The notes: generated by a model not told the origin, from the sequence alone. DNA of 46,002 nt from Petrachloros mirabilis ULC683 (GCF_009939295.1 NZ_WVIC01000035.1:1-46002); one strand, 5' to 3'. Shown: positions 16,327 through 24,829, counted from the first letter of the stretch. Made by a program: numbers and translations.

Positions 16327-17094
16327 CTAAGCACCAAAACCTTGACTACATTCCGCTGCAACGCGCTTATTAGCCTGGATCAACTGGGTTGCGGAGTGAT
16401 CGAGTCCCATTCCATAGCGCCATTCGCCATTGAGATAGAGCCAGGTTGGAATTTGACGGATGAAATTGCGATCGCCCTCAAAACTGATTGAACCTTGCTC
16501 AAGGGCCAGGTTCAAAGGAGTAAATCCCATCCAAACATGACTAAACGCACTGAGATCGGCTGATATTAAAACATCTACCTCAAAGCCTGGATCTTTTTGG
16601 CACACATCGACTTCGCTATCTTCGATCATCAGCCACCAACTGCGCTGAGTTTTGCGTCCTCTGGTTAGCCCGCGAAAATCAAGCTGAAGCACAATTTTTT
16701 GCACGGGTATAGCCTCAAGGTTAATCCGCCGCCTCATGCCCCACATTAACAAGGCATCATCTAAGTCTTCCGAGGCAATTTGTTCACTTCCCCATTGTTG
16801 TGCCCAAACCCCCATCGCTTCAATGATCGGTCGCAGCGCTTCTCCTGCTGGCGTGAGCAGATATTCATACCCCTTCCCCGTGTCTTTTTCATGGCTCATG
16901 ACAACACCTGCCTTCTCAAGCTCTTTAAGTCGTTGAACTAAGAGGGCACGAGACATTAACGGCACACCTCGACTGATGTCGTTAAAGTGGCGATTACCAT
17001 ACAGCATTTCTCTTAGCACCAGTAGAGACCAGCGATCGCCAATCACTTCGGCAGCCTTCGCCACTGGACAGAACTGCCCATATCCCCTTCTCAT
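16327..17094 (-). CDS. HxlR-type regulator with C-terminal sterol-carrier-like domain
   Basis: A 255-residue regulator. The N-terminal HxlR winged helix (residues 1-100) shows YGQFCPVAKAAEVIGDRWSL with the single sensing-type Cys9, FNDISRGVPLMSRALLVQRL and YEYLLTPAGEALRPII. A C-terminal ~140-residue domain (from LMWGMRRRINLEAIPVQKIV to IRQIPTWLYLNGEWRYG) resembles the SCP2-like extension found in larger HxlR proteins, so it may bind a hydrophobic ligand. It is divergent from the acyl-CoA dehydrogenase gene, with a palindrome between them, and probably controls that gene. Confidence 0.88.
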   Translation of the reverse strand: MRRGYGQFCPVAKAAEVIGDRWSLLVLREMLYGNRHFNDISRGVPLMSRALLVQRLKELEKAGVVMSHEKDTGKGYEYLLTPAGEALRPIIEAMGVWAQQWGSEQIASEDLDDALLMWGMRRRINLEAIPVQKIVLQLDFRGLTRGRKTQRSWWLMIEDSEVDVCQKDPGFEVDVLISADLSAFSHVWMGFTPLNLALEQGSISFEGDRNFIRQIPTWLYLNGEWRYGMGLDHSATQLIQANKRVAAECSQGFGA

Positions 17095-17120
17095 GGCAAT
17101 GTCTAGGAGGGTAACGAATT

Positions 17121-17139
17121 AAGTTCAGATATTGAACTT
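17121..17139. promoter_or_regulatory. Operator-like palindrome in the divergent promoter
   Basis: AAGTTCA-GATAT-TGAACTT is a perfect 7+5+7 inverted repeat. It lies between the HxlR gene start (17094) and the acyl-CoA dehydrogenase start (17200). Its size suits a dimeric winged-helix repressor. Binding by the adjacent HxlR protein is inference. Confidence 0.55.
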
Positions 17140-17199
17140 GTATCACATCATCCAGCAAGTGACGATGGGATCATCACAAGATTTAAAGGAGACGGTCTC

Positions 17200-18351
17200 A
17201 TGTTAGAACTACAGACGACACCAACCATCCAGCAGGAAGGAATAGATTGGTTGTCCCTAGCAGAAGCGCTAGGAAAGCAATTTGCCGTATCAGAAGCTGA
17301 AGCTGATCAAAATGACTGGTTTGTCACGGATAACATCGCTCGATTAAAGTCATCTGGACTGGTGGGAGCGGGTGTGCCAGTCGAACTGGGTGGCGGCGGA
17401 GCTAGCTATAGCGATCTTTGCGCTGTGCTGCGAATTTTAGGATGCCATTCCAGTTCAACTGCGCTTGCTTTTTCTATGCATACTCATCAGGTGATGGTGC
17501 CAACCTGGCGATGGCGCAATCAGAATGCTCCCGTTGATGGATTACTCAAACGAGTGGCAACTGAGCAAATACTGATTCTGAGTAGCGGCGGATCAGATTG
17601 GTTGCGAAGTTCTGGCACGGCTGTAAAAGTAGAGGGTGGGTTTCTCGTTACAGCTCGCAAAGTATTTGCGAGTGGTGCGCCTGCCGCTAATTTATTAATG
17701 ACGAGTGCCGTTTATGAAGATCCAGAGAGGGAGTCCACAGTACTACATTTTGCGGTTCCCATGACAGCTCAAGGCATTTCTATTGAACCAACTTGGCAAG
17801 CCATGGGAATGCGTGGAACGGGTTCCCATGATGTCGTACTTTCTGATGTTTTTGTACCAGATGCCGCAGTGGCTCTGCAACGAGAGCAAGGGAAATGGCA
17901 TTTTATTTTTCATCTCATCTCGATGATTGCTATCCCACTGGTTTATTCTGTGTATGTCGGAGTTGCTGAAGCAGTACGCGATCGCGCAGTTCAACTGGCA
18001 ATGAAACGTCGTACTGATGAGCATCTCTGCTATATGGTGGGGGGTTTGAACAATGAATTGACGGCTGCCAAGTTAGCACTTGAGCACATGATTTCTACCG
18101 CCATTACCAGTCAACCTGGTTTTGAAACAACGAATCAAGTCATGACAGGACGGGCACTAGTTGCCAAAGCAGTGCTGAATGTGGCTGATTTAGCAATGGA
18201 AATTGCTGGGGGAAGTGCATTCTATCGCAAATTGGGTCTGGAGAAATTATTCCGCGATGTGCAGGGAGTTCGCTATCACCCGTTGCGGGAGGAAGCGCAG
18301 CGCAAGTTGTCGGGTCAACTAGCACTTGGGTGGAATATGTCTTCTTTATAA
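17200..18351 (+). CDS. Acyl-CoA dehydrogenase-family flavoprotein
   Basis: A 383-residue FAD/FMN-dependent protein of the acyl-CoA dehydrogenase fold. The N-terminal helical domain has LKSSGLVGAGVPVELGGGGA and SSSTALAFSMHTHQV. The middle beta domain has ILSSGGSDWLRSSGTAVKVE, GGFLVTARKVFASGAP and GMRGTGSHDVVLSDVFVP. The C-terminal helical domain has AMEIAGGSAFYRKLGLEKLF and RDVQGVRYHPLREEAQRKLS. It lacks an obvious catalytic-Glu YEG motif and resembles the DszC/monooxygenase-like branch, so it may be a flavin-dependent oxidase or monooxygenase rather than a beta-oxidation enzyme. ATG 17200 follows AAAGGAG. Confidence 0.88.
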   Translation: MLELQTTPTIQQEGIDWLSLAEALGKQFAVSEAEADQNDWFVTDNIARLKSSGLVGAGVPVELGGGGASYSDLCAVLRILGCHSSSTALAFSMHTHQVMVPTWRWRNQNAPVDGLLKRVATEQILILSSGGSDWLRSSGTAVKVEGGFLVTARKVFASGAPAANLLMTSAVYEDPERESTVLHFAVPMTAQGISIEPTWQAMGMRGTGSHDVVLSDVFVPDAAVALQREQGKWHFIFHLISMIAIPLVYSVYVGVAEAVRDRAVQLAMKRRTDEHLCYMVGGLNNELTAAKLALEHMISTAITSQPGFETTNQVMTGRALVAKAVLNVADLAMEIAGGSAFYRKLGLEKLFRDVQGVRYHPLREEAQRKLSGQLALGWNMSSL

Positions 18352-18667
18352 AGTGGCCATCGCAGTACCTTTATGCGCCAAGCCGCCAACCTCTGGCAGT
18401 ACAAACGAATAGTGCATCAGCGGCTGATTCAGGCGTTGGCGGCTAATCAGCAAGGCCTCTTCTAATTGATTCGCTCCGCATTAGCAGCTCTACAATGCTG
18501 GGCTACTGGATGAGATTATGGTGCAGATCGCCTCGGTCAACCTGGGGTGTCGGACACCGTAGAGCCAGCAGCCTGTTTGTTAACGTTTCATTTCGTCTGA
18601 TTGCAAAATAGTACTAAAGAACTAAGATTGTACTTGCGGTTTGGTATTATCAAGCGATCTCAGACCT
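18352..18667. other. Gene-free gap with a possible 30-codon remnant
   Basis: No recognised gene. A 30-codon frame from ATG 18374 (MRQAANLWQYKRIVHQRLIQ-ALAANQQGLF) reads like the end of a helical protein but has no family I can name. The second half is AT-rich and probably carries the promoter of the GNAT gene. Confidence 0.3.
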
Positions 18668-19228
18668 ATGACTAGCCTTATCACCCTCCGGGCTGCCACC
18701 CCTGCCGACATCCCGCTGCTGCGCCATTGGGACGAGCAGCCCCACGTCATCTCTGCCAACCCCAACGACCCCTGGAATTGGGAAGCAGATCTTGCTACCT
18801 CTGCCGACTGGCAGGAGCACTGGATTGCTGAACTGGATGGTCGTCCCATTGGTTTTATCGAGATCATCGACCCAGCACGGGAAGAGAGCCACTACTGGGG
18901 CGACGTGCCCACCCATCTTCGCGCCCTCGACATCTGGATCGGTGAGGCGAGTGATTTAGGTCGGGGCTACGGCACCGCCATGATGCAGCTCGCCCTGACC
19001 CACTGTTTTGCCGATCCTGCCGTGACTGCTGTGCTAGTTGACCCGCTGGCCAACAACACCCGCGCCCACCGCTTTTACGAGCGCCAGGGGTTTAAGTTTC
19101 TACAGCACCAACGCTTCGGCGAGGATAACTGCTCAGTATTCCGCCTGAGTCGTGCTGAGTGGCAGCAGGCGATGCCGGGACAGATCCCTACGCCCAGCGC
19201 ATCCCAATCCCCTACTCCCCCAGGCTAA
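18668..19228 (+). CDS. GNAT acetyltransferase, AAC(6')-like
   Basis: A 186-residue GCN5-related N-acetyltransferase. It begins MTSLITLRAATPADIPLLRH and has EHWIAELDGRPIGFIEIIDP. ALDIWIGEASDLGRGYGTAM contains the acetyl-CoA loop (R/Q-x-x-G-x-G/A as LGRGYGT), followed by PLANNTRAHRFYERQGF. The layout matches AAC(6')-type aminoglycoside acetyltransferases and their housekeeping relatives; the substrate is not predictable. ATG 18668 is preferred to an in-frame codon 27 bases upstream. The Pro-rich tail is unusual. The ECF42 gene follows after 64 bases. Confidence 0.88.
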   Translation: MTSLITLRAATPADIPLLRHWDEQPHVISANPNDPWNWEADLATSADWQEHWIAELDGRPIGFIEIIDPAREESHYWGDVPTHLRALDIWIGEASDLGRGYGTAMMQLALTHCFADPAVTAVLVDPLANNTRAHRFYERQGFKFLQHQRFGEDNCSVFRLSRAEWQQAMPGQIPTPSASQSPTPPG

Positions 19229-19292
19229 ATTTCCGCCTAAGTGGCCATCCCCTGGCATCGATACCCATCTACAAAAGGTTGAGAACCCAGTC

Positions 19293-20543
19293 GTGACCCA
19301 AATTATGCCCCCCATCCATGCCACGGTAGAGGCCGTCTACCGCGCCGAGTCGCGCCATGTTTTTGCCACCCTGGTGCGCCTGCTGGGCGATTTTGATCTA
19401 GCAGAAGAAGCGCTGCACGATGCCTTTGCTGCTGCCCTTGAGCAGTGGCCTCGCCAGGGTATGCCTGCCAACCCCAGAACCTGGCTGGTTTCAGTGGGAC
19501 GATTTAAGGCCATCGACGTTATTCGCCGTCGCGCTCGCTTTGATGCTTCTCTGGCGCTTCTGTCTCAGCAGCTTGATGCCAATGAACCGGTGGTTTTGGA
19601 GGAGGTAGAAGATGACCGCCTGCGTCTGATCTTCACCTGCTGCCACCCGGCGCTGTCGCCAACCGCCCAAGTCGCCCTCACCCTGCGGGAAGTCTGCGGC
19701 CTCACCACTGAGGAAATTGCCAGTGCCTTTCTCATTGCTCCGACCACCCTGGCTCAGCGGATTGTGCGAGCCAAGGCCAAAATTCGAGCGGCGAACATTC
19801 CCTATCAAATTCCTTCCAAGCCTGACCTGCCGGAACGATTGGACGCCGTGCTCCAGGTGATCTATCTGGTGTTTAACGAAGGCTATGCTGCCTCCGCTGG
19901 TTCGTCACTGACCCGAGCCGACCTCTGCGAAGAAGCCATCCGGCTGGGGCAACTCCTGCTGGAATTATTGCCCGATCCAGAAGTCATGGGGTTGTTGGCA
20001 CTGATGCTGTTGCAAGAGTCGCGGCGGGCAGCCCGCACTTCTCCCACGGGGGATCTGATCTTGCTGGCAGATCAGGATCGATCGCTATGGAATGTTGAGC
20101 AGATCCAGGCCGGTCAGGCTCTGGTGCAGCAAGCTCTGGCGGCGGGACAGGTTGGGGCCTATACTCTGCAAGCTGCGATCGCAGCCCTCCATGCCACAGC
20201 GCCCAGTCCCTCGGCTACGGACTGGCCTCAAATCGTTGCCTGGTATGACCTACTCAGGCAAGTTAACCCCTCCCCAATTGTTGAACTCAACCGAGCCGTG
20301 GCCGTTGCCATGCAAGATGGTCCCGCTCAGGGTCTACAGCTTATTGAAGATATTCTGGCTCAGGGGCATCTGGTTGACTACCATTTAGCCCATGCTGCCC
20401 GCGCCGATCTCTGTCGGCGACTGGGCAAGGTAGGCACTGCCAGAGACGCCTACCAGCAGGCACTAACCCTAGTGAAGCAAGAACCCGAGCGCCGCTTTTT
20501 GGAAAAACAACTCCGAGAACTGGTCAGTACGGCAGCCAAGTGA
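19293..20543 (+). CDS. ECF42-type sigma factor with TPR-like C-terminal domain (DUF6596)
   Basis: A 416-residue sigma factor. Region 2 is VYRAESRHVFATLVRLLGDF with DLAEEALHDAFAAALEQWPR and NPRTWLVSVGRFKAIDVIRR. Region 4 is LTLREVCGLTTEEIASAFLI, APTTLAQRIVRAKAKIRAA. A ~200-residue helical extension (YLVFNEGYAASAGSSLTRAD; VELNRAVAVAM) is the DUF6596/TPR domain that replaces an anti-sigma factor in the ECF41/42 type groups. ECF42 factors are typically encoded with DGPF/YCII proteins, and one lies 1.4 kb downstream. The start is GTG 19293 (VTQIMPPIHA); ATG 19305 is an alternative. Earlier codons overlap the GNAT gene. Confidence 0.9.
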   Translation: MTQIMPPIHATVEAVYRAESRHVFATLVRLLGDFDLAEEALHDAFAAALEQWPRQGMPANPRTWLVSVGRFKAIDVIRRRARFDASLALLSQQLDANEPVVLEEVEDDRLRLIFTCCHPALSPTAQVALTLREVCGLTTEEIASAFLIAPTTLAQRIVRAKAKIRAANIPYQIPSKPDLPERLDAVLQVIYLVFNEGYAASAGSSLTRADLCEEAIRLGQLLLELLPDPEVMGLLALMLLQESRRAARTSPTGDLILLADQDRSLWNVEQIQAGQALVQQALAAGQVGAYTLQAAIAALHATAPSPSATDWPQIVAWYDLLRQVNPSPIVELNRAVAVAMQDGPAQGLQLIEDILAQGHLVDYHLAHAARADLCRRLGKVGTARDAYQQALTLVKQEPERRFLEKQLRELVSTAAK

Positions 20544-20560
20544 AATTTTTTTGGCGTCAC

Positions 20561-20587
20561 TGTCGATTAGCCACCCCTGCGAACGAC
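20561..20587 (+). promoter_or_regulatory. Candidate ECF42 promoter upstream of the DUF899 gene
   Basis: TGTCGA (20561-20566), a 17-base spacer and CGAC (20584-20587) fit the bipartite motif described for ECF42 sigma factors (TGTCGA in -35 and CGA/TC in -10). It is 78 bases before the DUF899 start. I found no equally good match before the YCII or VOC genes. Confidence 0.4.
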
Positions 20588-20664
20588 TACTTAATGTAAA
20601 TGACTGTTGGACGTCATTCCTGAGCGTTGTGAAGACAGTCCATTGAAGCAAAGGAGCCCTAACC

Positions 20665-21396
20665 ATGAAAAGCAGCACCCTGGCTCATCCGCCCGTTGTC
20701 TCCCAGGCAACTTGGCTGACGGAGCGCAAAGCACTTCTTGCCCAGGAAAAGAAACTCACGAACTACCGCGACCAGGTTAACGCCCAGCGGCGGCGGCTAC
20801 CGATGGTCAAGCTCACCAAAGAATACCGGTTTGACAGCCCCAGCGGCACAGTTCGTCTGATCGATTTATTCGCAGGTCGTCAGCAACTGATTGTCTACCA
20901 TTTCATGTTTGACCCCGCCTGGGACAAAGGGTGTTCGGGCTGTACAGGACTCGTCAATGCCCTAGGCAATCTGACCCTCCTCAGCGATCGCGGCACCACC
21001 TTTGTTCTCATTTCCCGCGCCCCCCTGGAAAAACTGGAGCGCTACAAAGCCCAGCAGGGCTGGACGCTGCCCTGGGTGTCATCCTTTAGGAGCGACTTCA
21101 ACTACGACTTTCACGTCACCCAAGACCCATCTGTCGCTCCCATTCAATACAACTACCGCAATCAACAAGAACTGGAGCAGCGAGGAGAGTCCTATTTCAT
21201 GACGGGTGAAAACCACGGACTGAGCGTCTTCTTTCGCCTGGACGATGACGTCTTTCACACCTACTCCACCTACGCCCGAGGCGTTGAAGGTTTAACCAAT
21301 GCCTACAGCCTCCTGGATGTGACGCCCTACGGTCGGCAGGAAGACTTTGAAGAGTCGCCCCCAGGCTGGCCCCAAAAGCCAACCTATGGTGACTGA
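20665..21396 (+). CDS. DUF899 thioredoxin-like protein
   Basis: A 243-residue DUF899 protein with a thioredoxin/AhpC-like fold. Landmarks are [40 protein letters not shown], the core [20 protein letters not shown] with a CSGC motif, and [12 protein letters not shown]. It ends with [20 protein letters not shown]. These proteins are usually annotated as DUF899 or thioredoxin-family and are common neighbours of ECF42-type factors and VOC genes. The ATG is preceded by AAAGGAG. It probably belongs to the ECF42 regulon, given the candidate promoter ahead of it. Confidence 0.9.
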   Translation: MKSSTLAHPPVVSQATWLTERKALLAQEKKLTNYRDQVNAQRRRLPMVKLTKEYRFDSPSGTVRLIDLFAGRQQLIVYHFMFDPAWDKGCSGCTGLVNALGNLTLLSDRGTTFVLISRAPLEKLERYKAQQGWTLPWVSSFRSDFNYDFHVTQDPSVAPIQYNYRNQQELEQRGESYFMTGENHGLSVFFRLDDDVFHTYSTYARGVEGLTNAYSLLDVTPYGRQEDFEESPPGWPQKPTYGD

Positions 21397-21438
21397 ATCC
21401 ACAATGTCAGCAGTTAGAAGTCAAAAGGAGTGTCTGGT

Positions 21439-21891
21439 ATGAGTCAAGGTCAAAACCGAGTCCACGAGGTATTTCCCTACCTGCGAGTCAAAGGCGCTCC
21501 GGCTGCCATTGATTTCTACAAGAACGTCTTTGGTGCCACGGAGCGATTCCGTCTTACCGAGCCAAGCGGAAGGATCGGACACATCGAACTTGATCTAGGC
21601 AACATCATCTTGATGCTTTCCGAAGAGTTTCCCGAATACGGCTGCTTTGCTCCCCAAGCAACAGGTTCCACGGGTATGGCCATTCACCTGCACTGTGACA
21701 ACGCTGATGAATTGGCAGCACGCGCCGTCTCAGCAGGAGCCACATTGGTACGGGATCTCTCCGACGCGTTTTATGGGGAGCGCTCCTGCGTCATCCGCGA
21801 TCCTTTTGGCCACGAATGGATGCTGGGGCATGAGATTGAGCCAGTGTCACCCGACGAGATGCAGCGCCGATATACGGCAATGTTCAACTGA
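21439..21891 (+). CDS. VOC (glyoxalase/PhnB-like) protein 1
   Basis: A 150-residue vicinal-oxygen-chelate protein with two beta-alpha-beta-beta-beta modules. They are VFPYLRVKGAPAAIDFYKNV with FGATERFRLTEPSGRIGHIE, then GMAIHLHCDNADELAARAVS with FYGERSCVIRDPFGHEWMLG. The last motif is the typical PhnB/glyoxalase-like ending. Metal ligands could include His54-like and the terminal Glu/His, but I cannot fix them. ATG 21439 has AGGAG nine bases ahead; a GTG nine bases earlier is less likely. The substrate is unknown. Confidence 0.9.
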   Translation: MSQGQNRVHEVFPYLRVKGAPAAIDFYKNVFGATERFRLTEPSGRIGHIELDLGNIILMLSEEFPEYGCFAPQATGSTGMAIHLHCDNADELAARAVSAGATLVRDLSDAFYGERSCVIRDPFGHEWMLGHEIEPVSPDEMQRRYTAMFN

Positions 21892-21898
21892 ACATGAC

Positions 21899-21963
21899 TT
21901 CTAATAATATTGCGCTTCAGCGGACTCCCCTAACGCTCTTCCGCTGAGCTTAAACGTTAACCT
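21899..21963 (+). other. Possible attC-like hairpin after VOC 1
   Basis: GCTTCAGCGGA (21914-21924) and TCCGCTGAGC (21940-21949) pair with one extra T, and the outer parts CTAAT and CGTTAAC resemble R'' and R' core ends. The layout GCTTAAACGTTAAC at the right side is like classic short attC sites. R' does not fully fit GTTRRRY, so this is the weakest of the candidates. Confidence 0.3.
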
Positions 21964-21975
21964 GAGGCCAATCCC

Positions 21976-22332
21976 ATGAAATACATGTTGCTCATTTACA
22001 GTGACGAAAATGCCTGGACCGAACGGGAGCAGGAAGACTGCTTTACCGAGTCAGTGCAGCTCAGCCAGCAGCTTAAAGCCAGTGGTCACTACCTGGGGGC
22101 GTCGCCCCTCCAGCCGGTATCGACCGCCACCAGTGTGCGGGTGCGCAGCGGCAAACGCCTGGTGACCGATGGCCCCTTTGCCGAAACCCACGAACAGCTC
22201 GGCGGCTACTTTCTCATCGATGCCAGCGATCTGAACGAAGCCATCAACATTGCCGGACGTCTGCCCCCTGTGCATAAAGGCACGGTGGAAATTCGCCCCA
22301 TCCTAGAGCTACCAACCCTGCCCGATCCCTAG
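21976..22332 (+). CDS. DGPF/YCII-related protein
   Basis: A 118-residue YCII-fold protein. It begins MKYMLLIYSDENAWTEREQE and carries the signature DGPFAETHEQLGGYFLIDAS with DLNEAINIAGRLP. That sequence defines the DGPF domain proteins that accompany ECF42 sigma factors. Their biochemical function is not established; the YciI fold suggests a small hydrolase or ligand-binding role. It lies 75 bases after VOC 1 in the same direction. Confidence 0.93.
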   Translation: MKYMLLIYSDENAWTEREQEDCFTESVQLSQQLKASGHYLGASPLQPVSTATSVRVRSGKRLVTDGPFAETHEQLGGYFLIDASDLNEAINIAGRLPPVHKGTVEIRPILELPTLPDP

Positions 22333-22456
22333 AGGCTCTGGCATTCCGGGTAGAACATTGGCTCCTCTGGCGTTCTTCCTATCCCGCCCTTTGACCCATA
22401 CCGGGTTCATGCCCTTTCTATCCATCATCTGAAGTTGTTCATTAACTAAGGAAACC

Positions 22457-22861
22457 ATGATGCAAGTTAATCCCTATCTCTTTTTCGATGGCCAATGCGA
22501 AGAGGCTTTTAAGTTTTATCACCAGACCTTGGGGGGCCAACTCGAAGCGATGATGCCCCACAAAGGCTCCCCCATGGAAAACGAAGTCCCCCCTGAATGG
22601 GTCGATAAAATTATGCACGCCTACCTGACCCTGGGGGATTGGGGTCTGATGGGGTCTGACTGCCCCCCCGGAACCTATGAAGTTCCCAAGGGTTTCTCGG
22701 TCTCGCTTCAGGTGTCCAATTCAAGTGAAGCGGAACGTATCTTTAAAGCCCTAGCCGCAGGCGGCACCATCCAGATGCCCCTAGAAGAAACCTTCTGGGC
22801 CAAGCGGTTTGGCATGGCGATCGATCAATATGGCACTCCCTGGATGATCAGTTGTGATTAG
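22457..22861 (+). CDS. VOC/PhnB-like protein 2
   Basis: A 134-residue PhnB-type VOC protein: NPYLFFDGQCEEAFKFYHQT, LGGQLEAMMPHKGSP, then VSLQVSNSSEAERIFKALAA and EETFWAKRFGMAIDQYGTPW. This is the 3-demethylubiquinone-methyltransferase-like branch without a known reaction. Two adjacent ATG codons start it after AAGGAAACC. It is followed by DUF1579 with a 49-base gap. Confidence 0.9.
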   Translation: MMQVNPYLFFDGQCEEAFKFYHQTLGGQLEAMMPHKGSPMENEVPPEWVDKIMHAYLTLGDWGLMGSDCPPGTYEVPKGFSVSLQVSNSSEAERIFKALAAGGTIQMPLEETFWAKRFGMAIDQYGTPWMISCD

Positions 22862-22910
22862 AACGTGATGACGTTTGCAGTCAATATTCGCAGTAAATAG
22901 AGGCAAAACC

Positions 22911-23420
22911 ATGACAACCACTGAAATTCAATCAGCTACCCCCTCAGTCGAAACTCTCCAAAAAGAACACCAGTGGCTCCAACAGTTAGTTGGCGAGTGG
23001 ATCTACGAAGTGGAGGCCAATATGGGATCAGACCAACCCATTGAGAAATCGACGGGCACAGAGCAGGTGAAGTCCCTGGGTGGCTTCTGGGTGGTCGCTG
23101 AAGGCCAGGGCGAAATGTGTGGCAGTCTGGCTACCACGATCATGACCCTGGGCTACGACCCACACAAGCAACACTACGTCGGCACCTGGATTGGCTCGAT
23201 GATGAGCCACCTCTGGATCTACGCGGGCGAACTCGACCCGACTGGACAAGTGCTCACCCTCAATTCTGAAGGTCCCGCCATGTCTGGGGACGGGAAGATG
23301 GCTCAGTACAAAGACGTGATTGAGTTCAAAAGCCCAGACCACCGGGTGCTAACCTCCCATTGCCTTGGTGATGATGGTCAGTGGCACCAGTTCATGACGG
23401 CAAACTACCACCGCCAATAA
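22911..23420 (+). CDS. DUF1579 protein
   Basis: A 169-residue beta-rich protein of the DUF1579 type: LQKEHQWLQQLVGEWIYEVE, LGGFWVVAEGQGEMCGSLAT, TIMTLGYDPHKQHYVGTWIG, and DGQWHQFMTANYHR. The family folds as a lipocalin-like barrel, but its function is unknown. ATG 22911 follows GAGGCAAAACC. It is part of the co-directional small-gene run after the ECF42 factor. Confidence 0.9.
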   Translation: MTTTEIQSATPSVETLQKEHQWLQQLVGEWIYEVEANMGSDQPIEKSTGTEQVKSLGGFWVVAEGQGEMCGSLATTIMTLGYDPHKQHYVGTWIGSMMSHLWIYAGELDPTGQVLTLNSEGPAMSGDGKMAQYKDVIEFKSPDHRVLTSHCLGDDGQWHQFMTANYHRQ

Positions 23421-23520
23421 CCCAAAACCATAGGGTGCAGGATCAGCTCATCACGTTCACCAAAACCCGTTGGACTGTGACCCTGGGCTGATCCTGCACT
23501 GCTCCCAGAATCGAGGCTCA

Positions 23521-24012
23521 ATGAAGATGAAGCTAAAAATCTGGCGGTTTATCACTATTTTGCTCTCAGCGCTGGCGCTGGGGATGGCCTTTTGTCACGC
23601 CCTGGAACTGCCTGCCAAAATGCAGTACCCAGCAGAGCTGTATATTACGGTGCAAAACACACTGTACGTGGCCTTTGGCCCACCAGCCATTGGGGCGTTT
23701 ATTGAAATTGCTACACCCCTAGCTGCGATCGCACTGGCTGTGTTGAGCCGCAAGCATCGCCCTGCCTTTCAGTGGGTGCTTGTGGCTGTGGTCTTGATTC
23801 TGCTGGCTTTTCCAGTGCTGTTCTTTGCCTTCACTGAGCCTGCCAATGTCATCTTTCGGGAGGCAACACCAAACTCAATCCCCACCAACTGGGAGCAGCT
23901 TCGCGCCCAATGGGAATATTCGCACCTAGCGCGATTTTTCTGTCATCTGATCGCCTTTAGCGCGCTAGTGATGTCAGTGTTGGTAGAAACCCCTAACAGG
24001 CAACTGCGCTGA
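23521..24012 (+). CDS. DUF1772-like four-helix membrane protein
   Basis: A 163-residue integral membrane protein with four hydrophobic helices, at about residues 8-26, 50-75, 83-105 and 138-157. FCHALELPAKMQYPAELYIT and ANVIFREATPNSIPTNWEQL, then RAQWEYSHLARFFCHLIAFS match the DUF1772/anthrone oxygenase-like pattern (LPAKM; NxxI; W.... H..R). No enzymatic role can be assigned. The start is ATG 23521, six bases after GAGG. It ends the first accessory run; a family A repeat follows. Confidence 0.8.
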   Translation: MKMKLKIWRFITILLSALALGMAFCHALELPAKMQYPAELYITVQNTLYVAFGPPAIGAFIEIATPLAAIALAVLSRKHRPAFQWVLVAVVLILLAFPVLFFAFTEPANVIFREATPNSIPTNWEQLRAQWEYSHLARFFCHLIAFSALVMSVLVETPNRQLR

Positions 24013-24067
24013 ATTATGTCTGTACATCCATGTCCGCAGAGAAAACATGGGCACTTCTCTACTAGAG

Positions 24068-24245
24068 GGCTACGGTGTATACATAAGTCTTGAAAAATTC
24101 AAAATCTTTGCACTCGCCCCCCTAGCCCCCCAATTCTGGGGGGAACTAGTTCTAACTTTCGGATTTCTCCCCCCAATTTTGGGGGGTTGGGGGGGCTAAT
24201 GCAGCGTGGAACACGGAGAACTAGAGATGTGTGTACACAGTAGCT
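24068..24245 (+). repeat. Repeat family A, copy 2 (178 bp)
   Basis: Ends CTACGGTGTATACATAAG and ATGTGTGTACACAGTAG, with central CCCCCCAATT/CTGGGGGG hairpins. The flanks CTACTAGAGGG are perfectly duplicated on both sides (11 bp). This is the clearest target duplication of the family and shows insertion rather than chance similarity. Confidence 0.9.
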
Positions 24246-24439
24246 ACTAGAGGGGGAAGGAATACCGATCACCTTTGCAGGCAGATTTTTAGTCAGAAAC
24301 AGCCTGTTTTTCGGCACGTAATATGATTGTGAAGATTCGTAGGGCAGGCATCTCGCCTGGAGGGGCAAGATTCCCGTACTACCTGCATGAATCAATATGG
24401 AGCTATTGTTTATCGCATTGTTTAAGCCGGAGCCTGCCA

Positions 24440-24829
24440 ATGACCATAGAACTTGATCACATAATTGTTCCCTGCCGCAATCAGGTAAGGTCAGCCAAAC
24501 GCTTAGCAGAACTCCTTGGGGTTCCCTGGGCGGAAAAAAGTATCGGCTCCTTCTCACCCGTCTACGTTAACAGCGGGCTAACCCTCGACTTTCAGGAAAC
24601 TGATGACAATTTTCCCATCTATCACGTCTGCTTTCGAGTCGAAGAAGAAGAGTTTAACGCTATTCTCAAACGGCTCAAAGCATTTGGCATCGACTACCGC
24701 AGCACCTTGCGGGGCGGCGTAGACAAGCAGGTCAATACCGAGTTTGGTGGACTGATGATCTACTGGAATGAGCCAGACGATCACCAGTGGGAAATGTTGA
24801 CGGTCAGCTATGCTCGTCAGGAAAGTTGA
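24440..24829 (+). CDS. VOC protein 3 (glyoxalase/bleomycin-resistance type)
   Basis: A 129-residue VOC protein: MTIELDHIIVPCRNQVRSAK, LAELLGVPWAEKSIGSFSPV, DDNFPIYHVCFRVEEEEFNA, and the closing DDHQWEMLTVSYAR. His7 and a C-terminal Glu could be metal ligands. The start is ATG 24440 with GGAG seven bases ahead; an earlier in-frame codon would add an unlikely Ser/Cys-rich leader. A tiny 8-codon frame with its own ribosome site (ATG 24892) follows and is probably a remnant. Confidence 0.88.
   Translation: MTIELDHIIVPCRNQVRSAKRLAELLGVPWAEKSIGSFSPVYVNSGLTLDFQETDDNFPIYHVCFRVEEEEFNAILKRLKAFGIDYRSTLRGGVDKQVNTEFGGLMIYWNEPDDHQWEMLTVSYARQES

Noticed and set aside
24099-24557. Minus-strand 152-codon frame after the DUF1772-like gene
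   Set aside because: It runs through repeat A and the start of VOC 3; the peptide (PPNPPKLGGEI...) comes from the C/G tracts.
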